Source: Maritimibacter alkaliphilus HTCC2654 (GTDB taxonomy: Bacteria > Pseudomonadota > Alphaproteobacteria > Rhodobacterales > Rhodobacteraceae). Taken from it: 64,000 bases of DNA. This document shows, in pieces, positions 17,558 through 26,818 of this stretch. The notes beneath the pieces are model-generated. The model did not search any database and was not told the origin of the DNA. It saw nothing but the letters and a program-made list of their open reading frames with translations. The stretch covers positions 2,861,029 to 2,925,028 of the forward strand of contig NZ_CH902578.1 in the NCBI RefSeq assembly GCF_000152805.1, written 5' to 3'. The position numbers were made by a program, and so were the translations under genes. The first letter of the stretch is position 1, and every line of letters begins with the position of its first letter.

Positions 17558-18842
17558 ATGAAATTCATGAAATCCGTTCTTGCCGGCGGCGCTGCCACGC
17601 TCGCTCTGTCGACCGCTGCCATGGCGCAGGATTGCCCGATCAAGGTCGGTGTGCTGCACTCGCTGTCCGGCACCATGGCCATCTCGGAAACCACGCTGAA
17701 AGACACGATGCTGATGCTCGTCGAAAAGCAGAACGAGGCCGGTGGCCTTCTGGGCTGCGATCTGGAAGCTGTCGTCGTCGACCCGGCTTCGGACTGGCCG
17801 CTCTTTGCCGAAAAGGCGCGCGAGCTGCTGACCGTGCACGAAGTCGACGTGATCTTCGGCAACTGGACGTCAGTGTCGCGTAAATCGGTTCTGCCGGTGA
17901 TCGAAGAACTCAACGGCCTTCTGTTCTACCCGGTGCAGTACGAAGCGAAGAATCGTCCAAGAACGTGTTCTACACCGGCGCGGCCCCGAACCAGCAGGCG
18001 ATCCCGGCGACCAACTATTTCCTTGACGAACTGGGCGTCGAGAAATTCGCGCTGCTCGGCACCGACTATGTCTATCCGCGCACCACGAAACAACATTCTG
18101 GAAAGCTACCTGAAGGATAAGGGCATCGCCGGAAGAGGATATCTTCGTCAACTACACCCCCTTCGGCCATTCTGACTGGTCCAAGATCGTCGCTGACGTG
18201 GTTGCGCTGGGCGCGGACGGCAAGAAGGTGGGCGTGATCTCGACCATCAACGGCGACGCCAACATCGGCTTCTACAAAGAACTCGCCGCAGCCGGTATCT
18301 CGGCCGACGATATTCCGGTCGTCGCCTTCTCCGTTGGTGAAGAAGAGCTTTCGGGCCTCGACACATCGAACCTCGTCGGTCACCTCGCCGCCTGGAATTA
18401 CTTCATGTCCGCCGACACCGAAGCCAACGCCGAGTTCATCGCGGACTGGCACGCCTTCATCGGTGACGAAGCCCGCGTGACCAACGACCCGATGGAAGCC
18501 CACTACATCGGCTTCAACATGTGGGTGAACGCGGCCACCGAAGCCGGCACCACCGATGTCGACGCCGTGCGGTCGGCCATGTGGGGGCAGGAATTCCCGA
18601 ACCTCACCGGCGGCACCGCCGTGATGGGCGTGAACCACCACCTCGCCAAGCCGGTTCTGATCGGTGAGATCCTTGAGGACGGTCAGTTCGACATCATCAG
18701 CCAGACCGAAGAAGTGCCGGGCGACGCCTGGACCGACTTCCTCCCGGAATCGGCGGTCCTGACGTCGGATTGGAAAGATCTCGAGTGCGGTATGTACAAC
18801 ACCGAGACCGAGACCTGCGTCCAGCTGACCTCGAACTACTAA
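17558..18842 (+). pseudogene. urtA: urea ABC transporter substrate-binding protein, frameshifted by three 1-base indels
   Basis: The reading frame starts well, with a signal peptide ending AAMAQ and then [19 protein letters not shown], and it ends well (DLECGMYNTETETCVQ). The middle needs three corrections: one G missing at about 17945, one extra A in 18088-18090 and one extra G in 18131-18132. With these, the expected sequence [15 protein letters not shown]...[10 protein letters not shown] returns. All three are homopolymer-length changes within 190 bases, and nothing else nearby is damaged, so sequencing or assembly error is as likely as true inactivation. The intact protein would bind urea in the periplasm for UrtBCDE. 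Confidence 0.85.
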
Positions 18843-18853
18843 TCCCAAAGACT

Positions 18854-18879
18854 GGGGCGGCGGGCTGACCTGCCGCCCC
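18854..18879 (+). other. urtA-urtB intercistronic hairpin
   Basis: GGGGCGGCGGG pairs with CCTGCCGCCCC through an 11-bp stem with one G-U pair and a CTGA tetraloop. No T-run follows. Hairpins at this point between a binding-protein gene and its permease genes often stabilise the upstream mRNA and reduce downstream expression; that role here is inferred. Confidence 0.6.
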
Positions 18880-18902
18880 GACAACCCATCGAGGTGAGGT
18901 CG

Positions 18903-20882
18903 ATGCTGAAGCGACTTGTGGTGGTCGTGCTGGCGCTTGTGTGTCTGGGAACCCAGATCGTCGCGCAGGACACTCAGAACGGCGACACGGAAACTGGAAC
19001 AGACCTAGGCCCGATGCAGCAGGTGTTGCAGGCCAATGCCGAGATTATCGTCGAAAGCTCGCGCCGCACGATCCAGCCCGCCATCGACGCGGTCGCAAAT
19101 TCGGGGCTGGAGGCAGCGCCTTTCGTCCTTGGTACATGGCAGGACCGCGATATGTGGCAGCGTGTGTCCGACGGTCTGTTCTTCAAGGTCGAAAAATCGG
19201 GCAGCGATTACGAACTGACCGATTTTGACACTGGCGAGGTTTTGGCGAGGGTCACGAAGGACGATATTGAACAGATCAAGCCGAACTCCGGCATCCGGGG
19301 GCTGATCGCCACCGCACTCGTCACCTTTCAACTGAACGATCCCGATCCAGCGAAACGGCGCGAGGCGCTGGATTCGCTTGAGCGGAACGCGAATGCCGAC
19401 CTATTGGGCCCGCTGCGCGACTCCATCGAAACGGAAGACAACCCGACGATCCGCGCCCGCAAGGAACGGCTCGAAAAGCTCATCACGATCACCTACGGCG
19501 ACGACCCCGAGGCGCGGATCGCGGCGATCGAGGCGATGGCGGGCGATCTTGGCGTCGATGTGCGCGCCGCTCTGAACCCATTGGTTGCGACCCGCACCCG
19601 TGCCTTCGACGGCGAGGTGCCGGAGAGCGTGAACGTGGCCAAGATCCTGCGCCCCGGCACCGATGATCTGAGCCGCGAAGACGCCTATGCCCTGACGGAC
19701 GGCGAGCCGCTTTTGACGGACGACGCGCTGCGGGGTGTGCTTCAGGCCAATATCGTGGATGGTCAGGTGGGCGGTATCCCGGTCGCGGAACTGTCCGATC
19801 CGGCGCGCCGCATTGCCGCCTTCGAGGCGCTGGAAGCCGCCGGAACCGTGCCCGCCGCCGCGACCGAGGCGGACGTGGACGCCGCCATCGCCACCAAGGT
19901 TTTCGCGTCCGTCTATGCCGAGCCAAACCCCGACATCACCGCCGCCGCGAACCGTGCGCTGGGCCGGATCGAAACCAAGGTCGGTTTGAATCAGGTGCTG
20001 GATCTTGGGCTGGACGCCCTGTCGCTCGCGTCGATCTACTTTCTGGCCGCCATCGGGCTTGCCATCACTTTCGGCGTCATGGGGGTCATCAATATGGCGC
20101 ATGGCGAGTTCATCATGATGGGCGCCTATACCGGCTACGTGGTTCAGCAGATCATTCCGAACCACACGACCTCGATCATCGTCGCCATACCGCTCGCCTT
20201 CGCCGTGACCTTCGCGGCGGGCGTGGCGATGGAGCGGCTGGTGATCCGCTGGCTCTATAACCGCCCGCTCGAGACGCTGCTCGCCACCTTCGGCATCTCC
20301 ATCGCGCTGCAACAGCTGGCCAAGAACATCTTCGGCACGCAGGCGCGTCCGCTCACCTCCCCCGACTGGCTGGGCGGGGCATGGGTGCTGAACGACGTCG
20401 TGTCGATCTCGACCGTCAGGATCGCGATCTTCGTGCTGGCGCTCATCTTCCTCGCCGTCTTCCTGTTCATCATGAAGCGCACGCGGCTGGGTCTGGAAAC
20501 CCGCGCGGTGACGCAGAACCCCGGTATGGCGGGCGCGATGGGGATCAATCCGGGCCGGGTGAACATGCTGACTTTCGGCCTTGGCTCCGGCATCGCGGGC
20601 ATTGCGGGGGTCGCCATCGGGCTTTATGCGCAGGTCACGTCCGAGATCGGGCAGGCCTATATCGTGCAGTCGTTCATGACCGTCGTGGTCGGCGGCGTCG
20701 GCAACATCTGGGGCACGCTTCTGGGCGCTGGCCTGATCGGGTCGCTGCACAAGGGGATCGAGTGGTTCAACCCGTCCAACACGCTGGCGGCGCAGACCTA
20801 CATGATCATCTTCATCATCATCTTCATCCAGTTCCGGCCCCGAGGGATCATCGCCCTCAAGGGCCGCGCGGCGGGGGATTGA
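18903..20882 (+). CDS. urtB: urea ABC transporter permease UrtB
   Basis: The 659-residue protein starts with a signal-like segment (LVVVVLALVCLGTQIVAQ) followed by about 340 residues of soluble, helical, repeat-like sequence that would lie in the periplasm. From about residue 370 it is a LivH-type permease (GVMGVINMAHGEFIMMGAY, VVVGGVGNIWGTLLGAGLIG). Long N-terminal extensions are typical of UrtB and absent from plain branched-chain amino-acid permeases. ATG 18903 has GAGGTGAGG just upstream; a GTG at 18894 is less likely. It is followed four bases later by urtC. Confidence 0.92.
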   Translation: MLKRLVVVVLALVCLGTQIVAQDTQNGDTETGTDLGPMQQVLQANAEIIVESSRRTIQPAIDAVANSGLEAAPFVLGTWQDRDMWQRVSDGLFFKVEKSGSDYELTDFDTGEVLARVTKDDIEQIKPNSGIRGLIATALVTFQLNDPDPAKRREALDSLERNANADLLGPLRDSIETEDNPTIRARKERLEKLITITYGDDPEARIAAIEAMAGDLGVDVRAALNPLVATRTRAFDGEVPESVNVAKILRPGTDDLSREDAYALTDGEPLLTDDALRGVLQANIVDGQVGGIPVAELSDPARRIAAFEALEAAGTVPAAATEADVDAAIATKVFASVYAEPNPDITAAANRALGRIETKVGLNQVLDLGLDALSLASIYFLAAIGLAITFGVMGVINMAHGEFIMMGAYTGYVVQQIIPNHTTSIIVAIPLAFAVTFAAGVAMERLVIRWLYNRPLETLLATFGISIALQQLAKNIFGTQARPLTSPDWLGGAWVLNDVVSISTVRIAIFVLALIFLAVFLFIMKRTRLGLETRAVTQNPGMAGAMGINPGRVNMLTFGLGSGIAGIAGVAIGLYAQVTSEIGQAYIVQSFMTVVVGGVGNIWGTLLGAGLIGSLHKGIEWFNPSNTLAAQTYMIIFIIIFIQFRPRGIIALKGRAAGD

Positions 20883-20885
20883 GCC

Positions 20886-22115
20886 ATGCGCAACACCTTC
20901 ATCGGTCGCAACCCGTCGATCCTGATCTTCCTCGCCGTGCTCGCGGTGTTCACTATCGCGATCACCTTCATGTCGGAAGCCTTCGGGGCCGGCGTCATCT
21001 CGACCTCGTTCGTCAAAACGCTGGGCAAGACGCTGTGCCTCGCACTCGTCGCCGTCGCGATGGACCTGATCTGGGGCTATGCGGGCATCCTGTCGCTGGG
21101 ACACTTCGCCTTCTTCGGGTTGGGCGGCTACATGATCGGCATGTGGCTCATGTACGAGCGCACGAAAGAGATCGTGGCGGGTTCCATGGCGGGCAACCCG
21201 ATCCCGCCGACCGAGCAGGAAATCGTGGACGGCATCGGCACGCAGATTTTCGGCGTCGTCGGGTCGTCCGAGTTTCCGATCATCTGGATGTTCGCGGATA
21301 GCCTGTTCCTGCAACTTGCGCTTGTCGTTCTGGTGCCCGGCCTGTTGGCGCTCGTCTTCGGCTGGCTGGCTTTCCGTTCGCGCGTCACCGGCGTCTACCT
21401 GTCGATCCTGACGCAGGCGATGACGCTGGCGCTTTCACTCTACCTCTTCCAGAACGACAGCGGGTTGCGCGGCAACAACGGCCTTTCGGGGCTTCAGAAC
21501 CTGCCCGGCGTCACGGCCAGTCAGGACTTCGTGTCGATCTGGTTCTTCTGGGCCTCGGCGCTCGCGCTCGCCGTCGGTTACATCTTCGCGGCTTGGATCG
21601 TGTCGGGCAAGTTCGGCAGCGTCATTCGCGGCATTCGGGACAACGAGGCGCGGGTGCGATTCCTTGGTTACTCGGTCGAGGGCTACAAGCTGTTCCTTTT
21701 CACCGTCACCGCCATGATCGCGGGCATCGCCGGGGCGCTCTATTACCCGCAGGCGGGCATCATCAACCCGGCGGAAATCGCACCGATCGCGTCGATCTAC
21801 TTGGCCGTTTGGGTCGCCATCGGCGGGCGCGGGCGGCTTTACGGTGCCGTGATCGGCGCGGTGTTCGTGTCGCTCGTCTCGACGTTCTTCACGGGCGGTC
21901 AGGCCCCCGACATCAACCTTGGCTTCTACACGATCCAATGGGTCGACTGGTGGACCATCCTTCTGGGCCTGTCCTTCGTCTTCGTCACGCTGTTCGCGCC
22001 CAAGGGCATCGGCGGGCTGTTCGACCTGATCGCTGACCGCCGCCACCCGGACCGTCACGGTGCCGACCTTGGGCCGGACAAAGGCTCGCTTCAGGAACGG
22101 GAGGCGACGGAATGA
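20886..22115 (+). CDS. urtC: urea ABC transporter permease UrtC
   Basis: The 409-residue LivM-type permease has about nine or ten helices. Signatures include DLIWGYAGILSLGHFAFFGLGG, the GSVIRGIRDNEARVRFLGY cytoplasmic loop that contacts the ATPases, and VWVAIGGRGRLYGAVIGA. It pairs with UrtB to form the urea channel. It starts four bases after urtB and overlaps urtD by four bases, so translation is probably coupled. Confidence 0.93.
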   Translation: MRNTFIGRNPSILIFLAVLAVFTIAITFMSEAFGAGVISTSFVKTLGKTLCLALVAVAMDLIWGYAGILSLGHFAFFGLGGYMIGMWLMYERTKEIVAGSMAGNPIPPTEQEIVDGIGTQIFGVVGSSEFPIIWMFADSLFLQLALVVLVPGLLALVFGWLAFRSRVTGVYLSILTQAMTLALSLYLFQNDSGLRGNNGLSGLQNLPGVTASQDFVSIWFFWASALALAVGYIFAAWIVSGKFGSVIRGIRDNEARVRFLGYSVEGYKLFLFTVTAMIAGIAGALYYPQAGIINPAEIAPIASIYLAVWVAIGGRGRLYGAVIGAVFVSLVSTFFTGGQAPDINLGFYTIQWVDWWTILLGLSFVFVTLFAPKGIGGLFDLIADRRHPDRHGADLGPDKGSLQEREATE

Positions 22116-22855
22116 GCAGTCAGCTTCTGGAAGTGAACGGGATTTCCGTCACCTTCGACGGGTTCCGCGCGATCAACAACCTGTCGTTCAACATCGGTTC
22201 AGCCGAGTTGCGGGCGATCATCGGGCCGAACGGCGCAGGCAAGACGACTTTCATGGACATCGTGACCGGCAAGACCAAGCCCGACGAGGGCAAGGTGCTT
22301 TGGGGCGAGATGTCGAAGAACCTGATCGGCATGAACGAGGCTAAGATCGCGCAGGAAGGCATCGGGCGGAAGTTCCAAAAACCAACCGTGTTCGAGGATC
22401 AGTCGGTCGAGGACAACCTGCTGATGGCGCTGAAAAACAACCGAAAATCTTTTGCGGTGCTGTTCTGGAAGCCCACGGATGCCGACATGAACCGGGTGTC
22501 GGACCTGGCCGCCGAGATCGGGCTGTCGAACGAGTTGAAGCGCAAGTCGGGCGAACTTAGCCACGGGCAGAAGCAATGGCTCGAGATCGGGATGCTGCTG
22601 GCGCAGGAGCCGCGGCTGTTGCTGGTCGATGAACCGGCGGCGGGCATGACGCCTGAGGAGCGCGAGCATACGACCGACATCCTCGTCGAAGCCGCCAAGA
22701 CCCGCGCGGTCGTTGTGGTCGAGCATGACATGGAATTCGTGCGGCGGCTCAATTGCAAGGTGACGGTGCTGCACGAAGGCTCGGTTCTGGCCGAGGGGTC
22801 ATTGGACCATGTGACCGCGAACCAGCAGGTCATCGACGTTTATCTGGGGCGCTGA
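22112..22855 (+). CDS. urtD: urea ABC transporter ATP-binding protein UrtD
   Basis: This 247-residue ABC ATPase of the LivG type has Walker A GPNGAGKT, Q-loop FQKPTVFEDQSVEDNL, signature LSHGQKQWLEIG, Walker B LLLVDEPAAGM and His in VVEHDMEFV. The FQKPTVFE stretch is characteristic of UrtD rather than LivG. It overlaps urtC by ATGA and is followed two bases later by urtE. Confidence 0.93.
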   Translation: MSSQLLEVNGISVTFDGFRAINNLSFNIGSAELRAIIGPNGAGKTTFMDIVTGKTKPDEGKVLWGEMSKNLIGMNEAKIAQEGIGRKFQKPTVFEDQSVEDNLLMALKNNRKSFAVLFWKPTDADMNRVSDLAAEIGLSNELKRKSGELSHGQKQWLEIGMLLAQEPRLLLVDEPAAGMTPEEREHTTDILVEAAKTRAVVVVEHDMEFVRRLNCKVTVLHEGSVLAEGSLDHVTANQQVIDVYLGR

Positions 22856-22857
22856 AC

Positions 22858-23553
22858 ATGCTGACGATCCGCGATTTCACATTGCACTACGGCCATTCCC
22901 AGATCCTGAACGGGATCGACCTTGATGCTTCGACGGGTGAAATCACCTGTGTTATGGGAACGAACGGGGTGGGGAAGACTTCGCTCATCCGGGCGATCTG
23001 CGGGCGGCACAACCGTTCGGGCGGAACGATGGAGCTGGACGGCGAGGCGCTGGGCGTGCTCCCCGCGCATGTGCTGGCGCAGAAAGGCATCGCGCTGGTG
23101 CCGCAGGGGCGCGAGATTTTCCCGCTTTTGACCGTGCGCGAGAATATGGAGACGGCGTTCGCCTGCCTTCCGAAAGGCGAGCACGAGGTGCCGGAGGCCA
23201 TGTTCGAGCTCTTCCCCGTGCTCAAGGAAATGCAGAACCGGCGCGGCGGCGACCTCTCGGGTGGGCAACAGCAGCAGTTGGCCATCGCCCGCGCGCTGAT
23301 CACCAAGCCGAAGCTTCTGCTTCTCGACGAGCCGACCGAAGGCATTCAACCCAATATCATCCAGCAGATCGGGCGTGTCATCAAACTCCTGCGGGACGAG
23401 GGCAATATGGCCATCGTGCTGGTCGAGCAGTTTTTCGACTTCGCGCATGATCTTGGCGACCGCTTCGTCGTGCTGCGGCGGGGCGCGGTCACGCTGGCGG
23501 GGCCGAAGGGCGAAGTCACGCGCGAGCAGCTTCTCAAGGGTGTTTCGGTCTGA
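22858..23553 (+). CDS. urtE: urea ABC transporter ATP-binding protein UrtE
   Basis: This 231-residue ABC ATPase of the LivF type has Walker A GTNGVGKT, signature LSGGQQQQLAIARAL and Walker B LLLLDEPTEGIQPNI, the last being distinctive for UrtE. It forms the ATPase heterodimer with UrtD. It is the final gene of urtABCDE. No urease genes follow in this window, so the urea-hydrolysing enzyme must be encoded elsewhere if present. Confidence 0.93.
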   Translation: MLTIRDFTLHYGHSQILNGIDLDASTGEITCVMGTNGVGKTSLIRAICGRHNRSGGTMELDGEALGVLPAHVLAQKGIALVPQGREIFPLLTVRENMETAFACLPKGEHEVPEAMFELFPVLKEMQNRRGGDLSGGQQQQLAIARALITKPKLLLLDEPTEGIQPNIIQQIGRVIKLLRDEGNMAIVLVEQFFDFAHDLGDRFVVLRRGAVTLAGPKGEVTREQLLKGVSV

Positions 23554-23611
23554 CGACCTTTCACTGGGCCTGATCCGTGGCTAACCTTCGCAAAAGCCGA
23601 AAGGACGCCCG

Positions 23612-24253
23612 ATGGTTCAGACAATTCCCGCCGGTATCGCCAAGGTGCTCGACCGTCTTCATACCGAGGCCGCCGAAGATGCCGGGCGCTGGCAGGCACG
23701 CGTCGGCACGACCGACCCAGCCACGCTCAAGGCGGGGGGCGGCGATCTGGTGCGGCTTGGGGAGTTCTACCTTGCCGTCACGCCCGACGAAGGGCGGCTT
23801 CTGCATATTCTCGCGCGCACGAAGGGGGCGGCGAACGTCGTGGAGTTCGGGGCGTCCTACGGGTTGAGTTCGCTATACCTCGCCGCCGCGCTGACGGGGC
23901 GGGGCGGGCGGCTCACGACGACCGAGGTGCACCCGGACAAATGCGCCGCCCTGCGCCAGACATTCGACGAGGCGGGAGTGACCGATACCGTCACCCTTCT
24001 CGAAGGGGATGCGCGCGAGACGCTGGCCGATGTCGAAGGACCGATCGACATGCTGGTTCTGGACGGCTGGAAAAGCATGTATCTGCCCGTGCACGACCTT
24101 CTGCGCCCGCGCCTTGCCCCCGGTTGCCTGATCGTCGCGGACAATATCGACCACGAGGCCGCCGCCGATTACCTCGCCTTCGTGCGTGGTCCGGACAGCG
24201 GGATGATGACCACGGTGATCGGCGATCTTGCGTTGAGTTACGTGGTTCAATGA
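23612..24253 (+). CDS. class I SAM-dependent O-methyltransferase
   Basis: The 213-residue protein has the SAM-binding motif I NVVEFGASYGLSSLYLA (about 73-89), motif II TTEVHPDKC with the acidic residue that binds the ribose, and DMLVLDGWKSMYLP at motif III. This pattern resembles catechol or caffeoyl-CoA O-methyltransferases (Methyltransf_24 type). The substrate is unknown. It overlaps the DUF924 gene by ATGA, so the two are co-expressed. Confidence 0.85.
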   Translation: MVQTIPAGIAKVLDRLHTEAAEDAGRWQARVGTTDPATLKAGGGDLVRLGEFYLAVTPDEGRLLHILARTKGAANVVEFGASYGLSSLYLAAALTGRGGRLTTTEVHPDKCAALRQTFDEAGVTDTVTLLEGDARETLADVEGPIDMLVLDGWKSMYLPVHDLLRPRLAPGCLIVADNIDHEAAADYLAFVRGPDSGMMTTVIGDLALSYVVQ

Positions 24254-24873
24254 GCGTCGAGGCGGTTCTGTCCTATTGCTTCCCGGATGGTCTGGACGCG
24301 GACCTCGACCGGCATCTGGACTACTGGGGCTGGATGATGCGTGGGGGTGCGGATGCGGGTATCGTGGAGCGGTTCGCCCATCTCGTCCCGGATGCGGCCG
24401 AGGGGGCGCTCGATGACTGGGCCGCGACACCGCGGGGGCGGCTCGCTCTGATCCTCGTGCTGGACCAGTTTCCGCGCTCTCTCTACCGCGACGACCCGCG
24501 CGCCTACGCGACCGACCCGTTGGCGCTGGCGCTTGCCGAGGACGGGATCGCCAACGGGGATTTCGCCGCGCTGGAACATCCGTGGGAGCGGACGCTGTTT
24601 GCGCTTCCGCTCGTCCATGCCGAGGGGCCGGATCACGCGGGACGTGCGGCTTTGAACGAACGTCTCGCGCTTGAAACGCTCGACATGGCGCCAGAGGTGC
24701 TGAAACCCGCCTACGCGTTCTGTCTGGCGCAATCGCGGCGTCACCGCGCAGTGATCGACAGGTTCGGACGCCACCCGCATCGGAACGCCGTCCTCGGGCG
24801 CGAAAGCACACCGGACGAGGCGGCCTATATCGCGGATGGGACGTTCCCGCACCAGCACGCCATCGACGTGTGA
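24250..24873 (+). CDS. DUF924 family protein
   Basis: The 207-residue helical protein has the family's recognisable segments ALILVLDQFPRSLYRDDPRA and RFGRHPHRNAVLGRESTPDE. The fold is TPR-like in solved members and the biochemical role is unknown. The start overlaps the stop of the methyltransferase (ATGA), which shows coupling between the two. An upstream in-frame extension is an antisense-like reading of the methyltransferase and is rejected. Confidence 0.88.
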   Translation: MSVEAVLSYCFPDGLDADLDRHLDYWGWMMRGGADAGIVERFAHLVPDAAEGALDDWAATPRGRLALILVLDQFPRSLYRDDPRAYATDPLALALAEDGIANGDFAALEHPWERTLFALPLVHAEGPDHAGRAALNERLALETLDMAPEVLKPAYAFCLAQSRRHRAVIDRFGRHPHRNAVLGRESTPDEAAYIADGTFPHQHAIDV

Positions 24874-25307
24874 TCCGAATCGCGGTCACGACAGGCGCTA
24901 ACCCGACCCCCCTGAGCCCCTCTCGAGTGACGATCTCCTGCCAGTTCCGCGTGTGAGCTTGGCCGCCGAAACCCGGTTGCCAGGTGCGATGAAAATTTGT
25001 GCGCCTGCCTCGGCCCGGCAAGTTTCGCAGATATTTCCGAAAGGTAGTCGGGGGCGCGTTCCGCTTCCGCATATGCCCCGAAATTTGACGCTGGACGCGT
25101 GCGAGTCTGGTGGTCCAGAGTGGCCTACGGCTGGGAGCAGCCATCAAACAAAATCAACCGGCAGACGCGGCGAGGCGTGATTGAAGAGGCGAAAGTTATC
25201 GCTTTTTCAATGCGTTATTTCTGCGCCTGCCAAGGACCGGTGACGGCCGGGGGCCGCCTTTGGGGCGCATGGAACGCCGTTGCCAAAGCACTGGGGGACC
25301 CACTCAC
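24874..25307. other. intergenic region upstream of the VirD4-like gene
   Basis: I see no supported gene or RNA in these 434 bases. A 33-codon frame at 25211-25311 overlaps the next gene's start by ATGA but has no ribosome site. A short inverted repeat TCTGG-TGGT-CCAGA lies near 25107. No terminator is visible after the DUF924 gene. The stretch from about 25140 to 25220 is more AT-rich than its surroundings and may hold a promoter. Confidence 0.4.
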
Positions 25308-26618
25308 ATGACGCTCATTCTCGGCTGGCCCGACGCCACCGAAAACACCCGCCGGATCGGCTTTCGCCCGGCTGCCAAATCGCAGCGCAAGACCGATGCG
25401 CCGGTGCGGGCGAACAACGGTGAAAGCCATTGGCTTTGCGCCGCCCCGACGGGCGCGGGAAAGACACGCGGATTCGTCATTCCCCAACTGCTCGACTACC
25501 CCGGATCCGCCGTGGTCGTGGACGTGAAGGGCGAGATTGCGCAGGTCACGGCTCGCTACCGCCGCCAAATCGGTGAGGTGCTTGTCATCGACCCATTCAA
25601 GACCGTCACGCAAGGCGGCGACACCTTCAACCCGCTCGCCCATCTGGACACCGATGACCCGGATTATGCCGACGACATCTTCACGCTGTCGGATCTGTTC
25701 AACAATCAGACGATCGACAAGGACCGGTTCTGGGACGACAGCGCGCAGAACGTGATCGCCGGGCTGATGGCGGCTGTCGTCCATCTCGCCAAGAAAAGCG
25801 GCAAGGACGCGGCGTATTTTCACGAGATTCATGAGAAGTTCCACACCGAGAACCGGATGTACGAGCTTGCCAAAATGCTCGACCTGAACGGCGACCTGCC
25901 ACCGCTGGCCAGTGCCTTTATCGGGCAATTCCTTTCCACGAACGAAACCACGCGCGCCAGCATCGCGGCGGTCGTGGCGCAGCAGTTGCGGATGCTGGCG
26001 AGCCCCGGCGTGCAGCACAGTTTCGCGGGCGATACCGGCGCGGTGGATCGCTTGATCGAAGGGCGGCCCGTCACGGTCTATATCGTTTTGCGGCCCGACC
26101 GCCTGTCCTCACATTCCGGGTTTGTGCGGATCATCCTGACCGCGATCATGCAGCGGCTGATGCGCCGGATCACGCGCCCGCGCCATCCGACCCTGTTCCT
26201 TGTCGACGAGGCCGCACAACTCGGCAAGCTGGCCAGTCTGGAGACGGCTGTGACGCTGGGGCGTGGCTATGGAATCCGCGTCGCCATGCTGGTGCAGAGC
26301 CTGTCGCAACTCGAACGGGCCTATGGCGAGGGCCACAAGGTATTTCTCGAGAACATGGCACTGATGACGATGGGACCGCCGAACAACATGGCCGCCTCGC
26401 GCGCATTGGCCGAATTCGGTTTCGGAGACGCCACAGCCGAGGCGGTTCATGCGCTGACGCGCGGGCAGGTGATGGTCAAGGACGCCGGTGTGCCGACGCG
26501 CCGGTTGAGAAAGCTTGATTACCTCAGCGACAAGGCGTTCGCGGGCCGGTTCGATCCGAATCCGGCCTATGGTCCGCCCTGCGACAATTCGGGCGAACAG
26601 CTACGGCTGTTCGGGTGA
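25308..26618 (+). CDS. orphan VirD4/TraG-like type IV coupling ATPase
   Basis: The 436-residue protein carries a TraG/VirD4 nucleotide-binding core: Walker A APTGAGKT (46-53), VVVDVKGEIAQVT after it, and Walker B TLFLVDEAAQLG with Asp300-Glu301. Conjugative coupling proteins normally begin with two membrane helices that attach them to the secretion channel. None is visible here, so this form should be soluble. No relaxase, other secretion genes or integrase lie within the window. The likely role is either a domesticated DNA or protein-handling ATPase or a remnant of a mobile element. ATG 25308 follows CTGGGGGAC. Confidence 0.85.
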   Translation: MTLILGWPDATENTRRIGFRPAAKSQRKTDAPVRANNGESHWLCAAPTGAGKTRGFVIPQLLDYPGSAVVVDVKGEIAQVTARYRRQIGEVLVIDPFKTVTQGGDTFNPLAHLDTDDPDYADDIFTLSDLFNNQTIDKDRFWDDSAQNVIAGLMAAVVHLAKKSGKDAAYFHEIHEKFHTENRMYELAKMLDLNGDLPPLASAFIGQFLSTNETTRASIAAVVAQQLRMLASPGVQHSFAGDTGAVDRLIEGRPVTVYIVLRPDRLSSHSGFVRIILTAIMQRLMRRITRPRHPTLFLVDEAAQLGKLASLETAVTLGRGYGIRVAMLVQSLSQLERAYGEGHKVFLENMALMTMGPPNNMAASRALAEFGFGDATAEAVHALTRGQVMVKDAGVPTRRLRKLDYLSDKAFAGRFDPNPAYGPPCDNSGEQLRLFG

Positions 26619-26650
26619 TACGATGGGGCCGTGGCAACACGGGGGACGTC

Positions 26651-26818
26651 ATGGCGAAAGACAAGGTGATCGTTCAAAGCTCGCTCGGGATACTGTGGTT
26701 CGCGGGGTGGCTGTTCACCCTCGGCTTCCTGCATCTCGGCTTCTTCAAGGGCATCCTCGCCCTATTGCTCTGGCCTTACTACATCGGGATCGAGATGGCG
26801 CCGGGCGGCACGGATTAG
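26651..26818 (+). CDS. small membrane protein, 55 residues
   Basis: The frame begins with ATG preceded by GGGGGACG and encodes a basic N-terminus (MAKDKVIVQ) then one long or two short hydrophobic segments (ILWFAGWLFTLGFLHLGFFKGILALLLWPYYIGI). It starts 32 bases after the coupling-ATPase gene on the same strand, so it may be co-transcribed and could supply a membrane link for that ATPase; this is inference only. Its stop overlaps the stop of the opposing SnoaL-like gene by four bases. Confidence 0.6.
   Translation: MAKDKVIVQSSLGILWFAGWLFTLGFLHLGFFKGILALLLWPYYIGIEMAPGGTD

Noticed and set aside
19401-21314. Long leftward open frame (637 codons) opposite urtB and urtC
   Set aside because: Its composition is typical of a complementary-strand shadow, and urtB and urtC are conserved throughout.
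25308-26618. VirD4-like gene as evidence for an integrated conjugative element
   Set aside because: No relaxase, integrase, other secretion gene, tRNA-linked repeat or change in gene density was seen around it.
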